Source: an uncultured Lachnospiraceae bacterium
GTDB lineage: Bacteria; Bacillota; Clostridia; Lachnospirales; Lachnospiraceae
Length of the DNA stretch: 6,676 bases
Direction of reading: 5' to 3'
NCBI GenBank assembly: GCA_910577655.1
Contig: CAJTOW010000175.1
Coordinates: forward strand, 1-6,676
Part shown: positions 1 to 4,992 of the stretch, one piece after another
Numbering within the stretch: the stretch's first letter is position 1
Layout: each line of letters opens with the position of its first letter
The notes under the pieces: model-generated
Seen by the model: the letters and a program-made list of their open reading frames with translations, nothing else
Told to the model about the DNA's origin: nothing
Databases searched by the model: none
Translations under genes and position numbers: made by a program

Positions 1-2
1 CA

Positions 3-488
3 ATGGAACTGTTAAAGAAGTCAAATTATTCTGCGTTTTATGAAAGCAATCAGAATACTATCAAAAGCATTTTATTTCTTGAAACACTTGAGGAGTTTCT
101 GGACTTTTCAAAAGAAAACAGTCTTGATAAAGAATGTTATTGCGCTGCTTTTCTCTGCGCTCACGGTTACGGCATCCAGATCGGCGGCTATGAGGATGAC
201 CTGACACATACTTTAACAGAGTTTTTCCATACACAGGGAATGGAATATCCGGAAATTTCAGAGATTGTCTGTAAAGAAAAGATATATACGGATTGCAGCG
301 ATTATGACAATTTCAAAAAATCCATGACTGCAATAAACCAGGAATTAGATACACATGGGATAAGGTTAGTCGTTTTGGAAGATTTTGTTTACTGTGATTG
401 TGAGTATACTGTTTTGAAGCTGGACAAAGCACTTGCTGATAAGATGCTTTCCTCATGGAGCAGCGATAATTTTGAAATTTATTTATGA
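3..488 (+). CDS. Small acidic protein of unknown function, possibly DUF6630-like
   Basis: This encodes 161 residues if it begins at the first ATG. The window starts only two bases upstream, so neither a ribosome binding site nor a longer N-terminus can be checked. It is a soluble acidic protein with no signal peptide or membrane segment. The middle contains a Cys/His-bearing stretch, CYCAAFLCAHGYGIQIGGYE (about residues 45-64). The C-terminal part reads RLVVLEDFVYCDCEYTVLKL (about 121-140). The alternation of a helix, a 'C..LC.HGY' strand and a late 'LV.L....D.Y.VL' strand recalls the DUF6630 family, but this is memory of a pattern and not a search result. The last 17 bases overlap the likely start of the next gene, which suggests translational coupling. 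Its place at the head of a row of small genes with immunity-like members suggests, without proof, an immunity-type protein. Certain: an ORF with coding-like composition. Uncertain: family and function. Confidence 0.7.
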   Translation: MELLKKSNYSAFYESNQNTIKSILFLETLEEFLDFSKENSLDKECYCAAFLCAHGYGIQIGGYEDDLTHTLTEFFHTQGMEYPEISEIVCKEKIYTDCSDYDNFKKSMTAINQELDTHGIRLVVLEDFVYCDCEYTVLKLDKALADKMLSSWSSDNFEIYL

Positions 489-831
489 AGAAGTAATTTC
501 CAAAATCCTGGAAGAAATACCGCAGGGGCTTAATATATATCTGTACTTGGATCCCTATGGGGAAGTTGATCAGCTTGAAGTAAACTGTGATGGGGAATGG
601 CTGGCAATCGGCCTTAGCCTGCATGGCGGAACCAAAGAGGAAAAGAATTATTATTCCTATAATCCGGAGTATGCCGGAATAGAAGAGTTTGCCCATGTGC
701 AAAGCGGCGGCCAGTCGCCTGTTGAAAAATACCTTGCGCTTACCAATATGGAAGCTGGCGTAAAAGCGGTTGAATATTTCATAAGGACGGGAAAACTTTA
801 TCCAGGCATTGACTGGGCTGAACAGATCTGA
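472..831 (+). CDS. Small immunity-like protein (Imm1-like C-terminus), TTG start
   Basis: The frame is open from a TTG at 433, but I place the start at the TTG at 472 (MKFIYEEVISKILEEIP), giving 119 residues. There is a GGAG at 457-460, and the codons before 472 (CFPHGAAII) look like out-of-frame translation of the upstream gene. No ATG lies in frame before the middle of the protein. The gene overlaps the previous one by 17 bp. The sequence alternates strands (NIYLYLDPYGEVDQLEVNC, WLAIGLSLHGG) with a C-terminal helix, and ends KAVEYFIRTGKLYPGIDW. That tail resembles the 'A..EF..TG..P..V.W' ending of Imm1-type immunity proteins of polymorphic toxin systems. The resemblance is a motif-level inference. 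Acidic, soluble, no membrane segment. A 5'-truncated gene, or one fused to its neighbour by a frameshift, is an alternative to the TTG start. Confidence 0.6.
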   Translation: MKFIYEEVISKILEEIPQGLNIYLYLDPYGEVDQLEVNCDGEWLAIGLSLHGGTKEEKNYYSYNPEYAGIEEFAHVQSGGQSPVEKYLALTNMEAGVKAVEYFIRTGKLYPGIDWAEQI

Positions 832-853
832 GCAGAGCCATCAGGAGGATAAG

Positions 854-1429
854 ATGATGAAAAGACACATGGATGATATTGCGAACTGGCGATTACAGCA
901 GGAGAATACATCAAAACCATTCCCATATGTTTTTCCACAGATGCCTCCCCGTTTCCGGCGGTGCTGTGCCTTTGCGAAAGCAGTATTTCTGATACAATGG
1001 GGATGCTTTGCCGCTTTTGGTGTTTGCAGTATGGTACTGTTCATTCCCGTGGTTATTTGGGGCAAGGACATGGGAATGAGTGCCATGATAGAAAACAAAC
1101 CGTTTTTGGCATTTTTCATTGGGGTGGCTGCTATATCACTTCCGATTTCTTTTGCGGCTGTTCCGTTTGGATTTACTCCAAAACTTTTTTGGCGGTGTCC
1201 TTGCTGCGGGCATCCATTTCCATATTATGTTCCGAAAAGAGGGGATAACCTGAAAGAAAAGGAGTGTTTGCGGCATATAGAGTGGCGGCATATCAAATAT
1301 GCGAAGCTGAAATTTTGTCCGTTGATCATTCCGTCTGTCTGCCCGGAGTGCAGGTGTAAGTTTTTTGAAATGGATGATGATTTACAAAATGCAAGGAAAA
1401 ATTCCTGTGAACAAAGTAATTTGCTTTGA
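854..1429 (+). CDS. Two-helix membrane protein with cysteine-rich zinc-ribbon-like tail
   Basis: I start at the ATG at 854 because a near-ideal AGGAGG (844-849) lies just upstream; the frame itself is open back to a TTG at 809, inside the preceding gene. The product has 191 residues. The N-terminal ~40 residues are basic and proline-rich (FPQMPPRFRRCC). Two hydrophobic segments follow at about 42-69 and 84-106, joined by a short polar loop (KDMGMSAMIENK). After the second comes a CPCCGHPFPYYVP motif (Cys115, 117, 118) and, about 45 residues later, CPECRCKF (Cys163, 166, 168). These spaced cysteine pairs look like a split zinc ribbon on the membrane face. I do not recognise a named family. It starts 22 bp after the previous stop, in the same direction, so it is probably co-transcribed. 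Membrane location and metal binding are inferred from composition only. Confidence 0.75.
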   Translation: MMKRHMDDIANWRLQQENTSKPFPYVFPQMPPRFRRCCAFAKAVFLIQWGCFAAFGVCSMVLFIPVVIWGKDMGMSAMIENKPFLAFFIGVAAISLPISFAAVPFGFTPKLFWRCPCCGHPFPYYVPKRGDNLKEKECLRHIEWRHIKYAKLKFCPLIIPSVCPECRCKFFEMDDDLQNARKNSCEQSNLL

Positions 1430-1435
1430 AAGTAA

Positions 1436-1522
1436 TTAAAACATTATTTGCTGGTAGACTATCCAAGCAGTCATGAATATAAAGAATGCTATGTGCCAGC
1501 ATTTTGGATTGATACTCTTTAA
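1436..1522 (+). pseudogene. 3' scrap of an unknown gene (C-terminal remnant)
   Basis: A frame open from just after a TAA at 1433 to the TAA at 1520-1522 reads KHYLLVDYPSSHEYKECYVP and then AFWIDTL. It has the look of a protein C-terminus (aromatic, compact, natural codon use) but has no start codon, no ribosome binding site and no upstream body, because the previous gene ends at 1429. It is best explained as the surviving tail of a gene lost by deletion or cassette exchange. It could be chance, since it is only 28 codons. I do not recognise the family. Confidence 0.4.
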
Positions 1523-1525
1523 CAA

Positions 1526-2068
1526 ATGCAGAAATATATTGACGAAGAAGATTTGATTTATAGGAGCAAGAGTATGAGATGGATTGACGGTAAGGAAATA
1601 AATATCAGACAATTTACAGGCGAAACTTTATGCGAAAAACTTGCAACTGATTTATGGGGTAATGATTATGACCAGTGGTTGAAATGTGCTGACTTTATTC
1701 AAACAGCCTCTTTCTTAATTGAATTTGATACTGAATTGACTATGGGAGGGATTTTCGCCTTTCTTGAAAATTCTATCGGTCATTATGCGCCTAATATTAT
1801 ACAGGCATTTAGAATAATTGGAGACAAGAATGATGCGGATATACTTGAAAAAATATGTCAGATCGCGCCGCCCGATATAATGAGAGGAGAATTTTTAAGC
1901 GAGACTCAACAAGAGTATGATATTACCACATTTAATGATGATCACGAACTAAACGAGGAGGCTGAGGCAAGAATTGAAGAACTTAATAAGCAGCTGTATC
2001 TACATAGTGGAATTGATATATGGTCATTACTTTTCACATATTTAGATGAACAGATAGAAAATCTGTAA
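1526..2068 (+). CDS. DUF4375 (DMP19-like) family protein
   Basis: This encodes 180 residues from the ATG at 1526. The core, about residues 62-113, reads LIEFDTELTMGGIFAFLENS and continues IGHYAPNIIQAFRIIGDKND. It matches the DUF4375 signature 'E...GGF..FFENS.G.YA...I.AL..IGA...A.IL'. DUF4375 includes the DNA-mimic protein DMP19 and is often found in bacterial toxin-immunity neighbourhoods; a DNA-mimic or immunity role here is inference. The C-terminal part is very acidic (NDDHELNEEAEARIEELNKQ), consistent with a DNA-mimic surface. The start is uncertain. No ribosome binding site precedes 1526, whereas AGGAG (1562-1566) sits seven bases before an in-frame ATG at 1574 (MRWIDGKEI), which would give 164 residues. 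I keep 1526 because the first 16 codons look coding. The frame continues for 28 codons past the stop (see next entries). Confidence 0.75.
   Translation: MQKYIDEEDLIYRSKSMRWIDGKEINIRQFTGETLCEKLATDLWGNDYDQWLKCADFIQTASFLIEFDTELTMGGIFAFLENSIGHYAPNIIQAFRIIGDKNDADILEKICQIAPPDIMRGEFLSETQQEYDITTFNDDHELNEEAEARIEELNKQLYLHSGIDIWSLLFTYLDEQIENL
1562..1566 (+). promoter_or_regulatory. AGGAG ribosome binding site favouring a start at 1574
   Basis: AGGAG followed by a 7-base spacer and ATG at 1574 is the only good Shine-Dalgarno near the 5' end of the DUF4375 gene. It favours a 164-residue product over the 180-residue one. It lies inside the longer ORF, so it could also be fortuitous. Confidence 0.4.
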
Positions 2069-2155
2069 CTTCCGATTGTAGAACTGGAAAAATCACAATT
2101 TATGCGAGCTGATTTGCTTTGTAATGGCACTAAGAAAAAAAGGAAACATAAATGA
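2069..2155 (+). pseudogene. In-frame 28-codon tail after the DUF4375 stop
   Basis: Directly after the TAA of the DUF4375 gene, the same frame stays open for 28 codons to a TGA at 2153-2155. It reads LPIVELEKSQFMRADLLCNG followed by TKKKRKHK. The lysine-rich ending is typical of a true protein C-terminus and faintly recalls a degraded SEC-C metal-binding tail (CxCGSGKKYKKC), though most of the cysteines are missing. Either the TAA is a recent nonsense change that shortened a longer protein, or this is the tail of another lost gene that happens to share the frame. The evidence does not separate these. Confidence 0.35.
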
Positions 2156-2214
2156 TTGCGCGGATAATGCGATATTCAATGGAAATTTCTAATTTACATG
2201 GGGTGATTATATGA
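2152..2214 (+). other. Possible 20-residue ORF in the DUF4375-IS gap; stretch otherwise empty
   Basis: An ATG at 2152 overlaps the preceding TGA as ATGA, and the frame runs 20 codons (MIARIMRYSMEISNLHGVII) to a TGA that overlaps the next ATG at 2211 in the same ATGA style. The paired start/stop overlaps are suggestive of translational coupling, but there is no clear ribosome binding site at 2152 and the peptide is short and unremarkable. I see no promoter, terminator or RNA gene in 2156-2228. Confidence 0.15.
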
Positions 2215-2228
2215 AAAAGAAGGCATTG
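2211..2228 (+). pseudogene. Start of a gene cut off by the insertion sequence
   Basis: GGGGTG (2200-2205) and a five-base spacer precede ATG at 2211, which begins MKKKAL. The next codon, TGA (2229-2231), is the first three bases of the IS left end. Six codons therefore survive, and no obvious continuation is found on the + strand beyond the right IS end. The MKKK start is typical of secreted or membrane proteins in Firmicutes, but nothing further can be said about the lost product. Confidence 0.4.
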
Positions 2229-2242
2229 TGAATATTTCGCGC
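2229..2242 (+). repeat. IS21 left terminal inverted repeat
   Basis: TGAATATTTCGCGC matches the reverse complement of the right end (TGATTATTTCGCGC) at 13 of 14 positions. A G also precedes both copies (2228 and the complement of 4846), so the boundary could be drawn one base further out. I use TG as the first bases, following the family rule. Confidence 0.85.
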
Positions 2243-2268
2243 TGAGAGAGCTATCGATATTCATTTGA

Positions 2269-2345
2269 GATCCACCAGTCAGGTGAGGGGATCCAGTTTA
2301 TAACCAGTATTCAGAATAGATCCACCTGTCACACGAATAGATCCA
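2269..2345 (+). repeat. Left subterminal repeats (four GATCCA copies)
   Basis: GATCCA occurs at 2269, 2290, 2319 and 2340, giving spacings of 21, 29 and 21 bp. The first and third copies extend to GATCCACC[A/T]GTCA (12 of 13 identical), 50 bp apart; the second and fourth are also 50 bp apart. The inverted form lies at the right end. IS21 elements carry several such repeats near each end as transposase-binding sites, so these are probably IstA sites. The 21-bp pairing, two helical turns, would put a pair of sites on one DNA face. Confidence 0.7.
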
Positions 2346-2389
2346 ATCAAAATTTATGGTCTGTGCTTAACGATTCGTAAGTGTCTCCT

Positions 2390-2426
2390 GTAGAATCATG
2401 TTTGGAGAGATTGTCTCCGATTCTAC
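2390..2426 (+). promoter_or_regulatory. Hairpin in the istA leader
   Basis: GTAGAATC (2390-2397) pairs with GATTCTAC (2419-2426), and inside it GGAGA (2404-2408) pairs with TCTCC (2414-2418). A six-base bulge (2398-2403) and a five-base loop separate the arms. The structure ends four bases before the istA ribosome binding site AGGAGG (2430-2435). No T tract follows, so it is not a standard terminator. A role in limiting istA translation, as leader hairpins do for some other IS elements, is inference. Confidence 0.5.
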
Positions 2427-2444
2427 GAAAGGAGGCCGAATATT

Positions 2445-4012
2445 ATGGCCAAAAAAATCAGCGTGAAGCTCATACTGGAGCTTCGGGGCAATGGAATGGG
2501 AAGAAACGCCATTGCCCGGACAGGACACATTTCTGTTAACTCTGTTGGTGATGTATTTCACAAAGCAGATGAAAATGGCATCTCCTACGAAGATGTCAGA
2601 GACATGGATGAAGCTCGGTTTACCGCATGTTCTATCCTGACAAGTTCGTGCAGGAATCCATGTATGCCCAGCCCGATTACGGATATGTGCATCAGGAACT
2701 GAAACGGGTGGGCGTCACCCTGAAGCTCCTCTGGCAGGAATACCAGGACCAGTGCAGGGCGGCTGGCAGCATTCCCATGGGATACACGAAATACTGCAAA
2801 GGATACAGCGACTATACCATTGTGAACAGGCTGACAAACCATCTGGAGCATAAACCGGGAGATGCAGTCGAAGTGGACTGGTCAGGCCCGGTGATGGAAT
2901 ATGTGGATACGGCAACAGGGGAAGCCGTGAAAGTCTATCTGTTCGTGGCGACCCTGCCATACAGCCAGTATTCCTATGTAGAACCCTGCCGGGACATGAA
3001 GATGGATTCCTTCATCCGCGCCCATGTCCATATGTACCAGTACTTTGGCGGTGTGGCCACACGCCTCATCTGCGACAACCGGAAGACAGGCGTCGTGTCC
3101 CATCCCAGGGAAGGGGAGATCGTCCTGACGGCTGATTATGAAGCCCTTGGCAGTCATTACCAGACAGCCATCATGCCTGCGGGAATCCGCAGGCCCAAAC
3201 AGAAAGCATCCGTGGAGGGGACTGTCGGCAAGGTTGCAACCGCAGTCATCGCCAGGCTCAGGAATGAAATGTTCTGCTCCTTTGATGAGCTGGAGGCTGC
3301 CGTATCCCGAAAACTTGATGCCTTTAACCACAGCAGCTTCCAGAAACGGGAAGGCAGCCGCTATGAAGCTTACTTGGATGAAAAGCCTTTTCTCCATCCC
3401 CTGCCTTCCATTCCTTATGAGATTGCCACATGGGTATACGGCAGGAAAGTGAACATTGACTTCCATGTGGTGTTTGAATACAACCGGTATTCCTGTCCTT
3501 ACCAGTATGCCCGCAAAACGGTAGACCTGAAAGTCACGGACAGCACCGTGGAGATTTACATCGGTAACACCCGCATCGCGACCCACAACCGCTTCCCATC
3601 CGGCAGGAAGAACCAGTATTCCACCCACCAGGAGGACATGCCGGACAGGTTCCGTATCTCTCCATGGGACGATGTACGCATCAAAAACTGGGCGGGCGCC
3701 ATCGGGAAATATACGGCAGAAGTGGTTGGCCGGATCTTCGAGGGCGTATCCATAAAAGAACAGGGCTACAATCCTGCCCTGGCTGTTCTGCGATTGAGCA
3801 ATAAGTACTCCGAAGCGCGCTTGGAAGCCGCCTGTGAATTCGCAGTAACCAATGGGATTAAGAAGCCCCGCTACCACCATCTTAGCTCCATACTGGCCGC
3901 CAATCAAGATGAAATCTACATGGAACAGAAGAAAGCCTCCGACAGGGCAAAAACACCCATGGGGTACCTGCGTGGCAGCGATTACTATGGAGGTGGCCGG
4001 AATGATCAATGA
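2445..4012 (+). pseudogene. istA: IS21-family transposase IstA, frameshifted
   Basis: AGGAGG (2430-2435) sits nine bases before the ATG at 2445. The first frame gives MAKKISVKLILELRGNGMGR, the family's N-terminal helix-turn-helix region, and stays in register to about DMDEA. The rest continues in a different frame as VYRMFYPDKFVQE. One base is missing near 2616 (GCTCGGTTTAC where the register needs one more base). Restoring it gives a full-length protein of about 522 residues. The catalytic DDE triad lies in the second frame: Asp in VEVDWSG, Asp in RLICDNRK, Glu in KASVEGTV (about 145, 211 and 258 of the restored protein). The C-terminal domain is complete (FPSGRKNQYSTHQ). IstA binds the IS ends and catalyses strand transfer. 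It overlaps istB by 11 bp. The site is not an evident slippery sequence, so mutation or sequencing error is likelier than programmed frameshifting. Confidence 0.9.
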
Positions 4013-4745
4013 TGAGAGCAGGCGCAAACTGCGCGAAATGAACCTTGGCGAAATCATCTCCGGGCTGGAGGCACAGCAGGCTGAGCCAGCCACACTGGGG
4101 CTGCCGTTTGACGACAGGATGCAGCGGCTGGTGGATTATGTCTATCAGGAAAAGTACAACGCAAAGATCCAGAGGCTCATAAGGTCTGCAAGACTTCGCT
4201 TCCCGCAGGCGGACATGCAGGGCATCCTGTATGAAGGCCGGGGGCTGAACAGGGAGCTTCCTGGGAACCTGTCCAGCTGCCAGTACATCGATGCCCACCA
4301 GAGCATCGTCCTGCAGGGATTTACCGGATCAGGCAGGACATATCTGGCCTGTGCCCTGGGGAAACAGGCATGCCTTAACCAGTTCAGGGTCCTTTATATC
4401 CGCCTTCCTGACCTGCTCATGGAATACGGTGACTGTGCCGCCATCATAGGCAGCCCGAAGAAGCTGCTGAACCGGTATGGAAAAATCCCGCTCCTCATCC
4501 TGGATGAATGGCTGGTCTCAGACATATCGGACAGTGAGCTGTACTTTCTCTTTGAACTGATGGAGCGGCGTTCTGACTCCACCTCTACTATCTTCTGCAC
4601 CCAGTACCGGAAAGATGACTGGATCAAGCGGCTTGGCGAGGGTGTCCAGGCGGAAGCCATAGTGGACCGCTATGCACATACCGCCTATTGGATAGAAACG
4701 GGCAGCATGAACATGAGAGAGTATTTCGCAAAACCCAGGAAATAA
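4002..4745 (+). CDS. istB: IS21-family helper ATPase IstB
   Basis: Start chosen at ATG 4002: GGAGGT (3989-3994) lies seven bases upstream, and the ATG overlaps the istA stop by 11 bp, the usual coupled arrangement. The open frame further upstream to 3852 is antiregister sequence inside istA. The 247-residue product has the family's normal length. An N-terminal helical region (SRRKLREMNLGEIISGLEAQ) precedes the AAA+ core. Walker A is GFTGSGRT (106-113), where the usual Lys is Arg112. Walker B is LLILDEW (Asp168-Glu169). The C-terminal IVDRYAHTAYWIETGSMNMR corresponds to the family's 'DR..H.....L.G.S.R' region. IstB assembles on DNA, selects targets and stimulates IstA. The Lys-to-Arg change at Walker A would be expected to weaken ATP binding or hydrolysis, so the protein may be impaired although its frame is intact. 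Confidence 0.9.
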   Translation: MINDESRRKLREMNLGEIISGLEAQQAEPATLGLPFDDRMQRLVDYVYQEKYNAKIQRLIRSARLRFPQADMQGILYEGRGLNRELPGNLSSCQYIDAHQSIVLQGFTGSGRTYLACALGKQACLNQFRVLYIRLPDLLMEYGDCAAIIGSPKKLLNRYGKIPLLILDEWLVSDISDSELYFLFELMERRSDSTSTIFCTQYRKDDWIKRLGEGVQAEAIVDRYAHTAYWIETGSMNMREYFAKPRK

Positions 4746-4767
4746 CCCTACGGGGTGGATCCCAAAG

Positions 4768-4784
4768 GCGAACCGGTGGTTCGC
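4768..4784. repeat. Perfect 7-bp hairpin with GGT loop after istB
   Basis: GCGAACC (4768-4774) and GGTTCGC (4778-4784) are exact inverted repeats around a 3-base loop. The hairpin lies 23 bases after the istB stop. No T run follows, so intrinsic termination is doubtful; it may be a structural or protein-binding part of the IS end. Confidence 0.55.
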
Positions 4785-4798
4785 TAAGGAAAATCAGT

Positions 4799-4821
4799 GG
4801 AGCGGAACTACGTTCCGCTCC
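4799..4821. repeat. Perfect 10-bp hairpin with TAC loop near the IS right end
   Basis: GGAGCGGAAC (4799-4808) and GTTCCGCTCC (4812-4821) pair without mismatch around TAC. The stem is G+C-rich and lies between the two right-end GATCC repeats. Lack of a T tract argues against a classical terminator, although it could slow polymerase coming from either side and insulate the element. Confidence 0.6.
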
Positions 4822-4831
4822 GGATCCGCTG

Positions 4832-4845
4832 GCGCGAAATAATCA
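4832..4845 (-). repeat. IS21 right terminal inverted repeat
   Basis: GCGCGAAATAATCA is the reverse complement of TGATTATTTCGCGC and pairs with the left tip with one mismatch in 14. The element ends in CA, as expected for IS21. Read on the - strand, its first codon TGA closes the reading frame that enters from the right. Confidence 0.85.
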
Positions 4846-4992
4846 CGGTTCATTAAAATCATGGCCGAACAGCTTGATGTAATCCCGTTTGAGTTCCCGG
4901 AAATGTTCATTGACGGTTTTAAGCTGGGGCAAAGATGATGGTAGTGGATTTCCACCTTCATCCAACAGTGGTGTAAACTTGACTGAATTTTC
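4843..4992 (-). pseudogene. Unknown coding remnant ending at the IS tip
   Basis: On the - strand, the frame of the SUKH gene continues past its TGA (4995-4993) for 49 sense codons. It then meets a TGA formed by the IS tip (4845-4843). It reads ENSVKFTPLLDEGGNPLPSS, then LPQLKTVNEHFRELKRDYIK, then LFGHDFNEP. Codon choice (ACC, GTC, TTC, CTC, ATC, GGC) and the amphipathic KTVNEHFRELKRDYIKLFG helix suggest real coding sequence. There is no ATG in frame; a TTG lies eleven codons in. The IS evidently cut it. The opposite strand also has a short open stretch (FIKIMAEQLDVIPFEF), so the strand is not certain. I do not recognise the family. Confidence 0.4.

Larger units (their letters stand above)
4754..4826 (-). 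repeat. Right subterminal repeats (inverted GATCC copies)
   Basis: GGTGGATC at 4754-4761 is the reverse complement of GATCCACC, the core of the first and third left repeats. A second GGATCC lies at 4822-4827, 19-20 bases from the right tip. Their inverted orientation relative to the left copies is what is expected for transposase-binding sites at an IS21 right end. Confidence 0.55.
2229..4845 (+). mobile_element. IS21-family insertion sequence, 2,617 bp, probably inactive
   Basis: The element is defined by near-perfect terminal inverted repeats (2229-2242 and 4832-4845), the istA-istB gene pair, and subterminal repeats at both ends. All are hallmarks of the IS21 family, whose members are about 2-2.6 kb and begin TG and end CA. 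The interior is visibly richer in G+C and in Clostridia-style CCG/CTG/GGC codons than the AT-rich flanks, in keeping with a separate origin. The IstA transposase carries a -1 frameshift and IstB has an altered Walker A, so this copy probably cannot move by itself. IS21 elements normally duplicate 4-8 bp of target. The flanks here (ending GGCATTG on the left, starting CGGTTCAT on the right) show no duplication, so a rearrangement or deletion after insertion is likely. Confidence 0.9.

Noticed and set aside
433..471. Upstream extension of the second gene to a TTG at 433
   Set aside because: These codons are the out-of-frame 3' end of the first gene; the TTG at 472 has a GGAG upstream and begins plausible protein sequence.
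313..702. A 129-codon - strand frame opposite the first two genes
   Set aside because: No ribosome binding site, low-complexity composition, and it runs antisense to two better supported + strand frames.
961..1248. A 95-codon + strand frame inside the membrane-protein gene
   Set aside because: It overlaps the better supported frame with a good ribosome binding site, and its Cys/Trp/Gly-rich composition looks out of frame.
2269..2345. CRISPR-like array suggested by regularly spaced GATCCA repeats
   Set aside because: The repeats are too short and degenerate, lie at an IS end, and have inverted partners at the other end, fitting transposase sites.
3852..4001. A longer 297-codon reading of istB starting inside istA
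   Set aside because: The extra 50 residues are istA in another frame; the ATG at 4002 has a strong ribosome binding site and the family's normal start and length.
2882..4093. A 403-codon open frame on the - strand opposite istA
   Set aside because: It is antisense to the DDE transposase, has no ribosome binding site or recognisable domain, and its openness follows from the G+C-rich codon pattern of istA.
4768..4821. Intrinsic terminators after istB
   Set aside because: The stems are strong but neither is followed by a T run on either strand.
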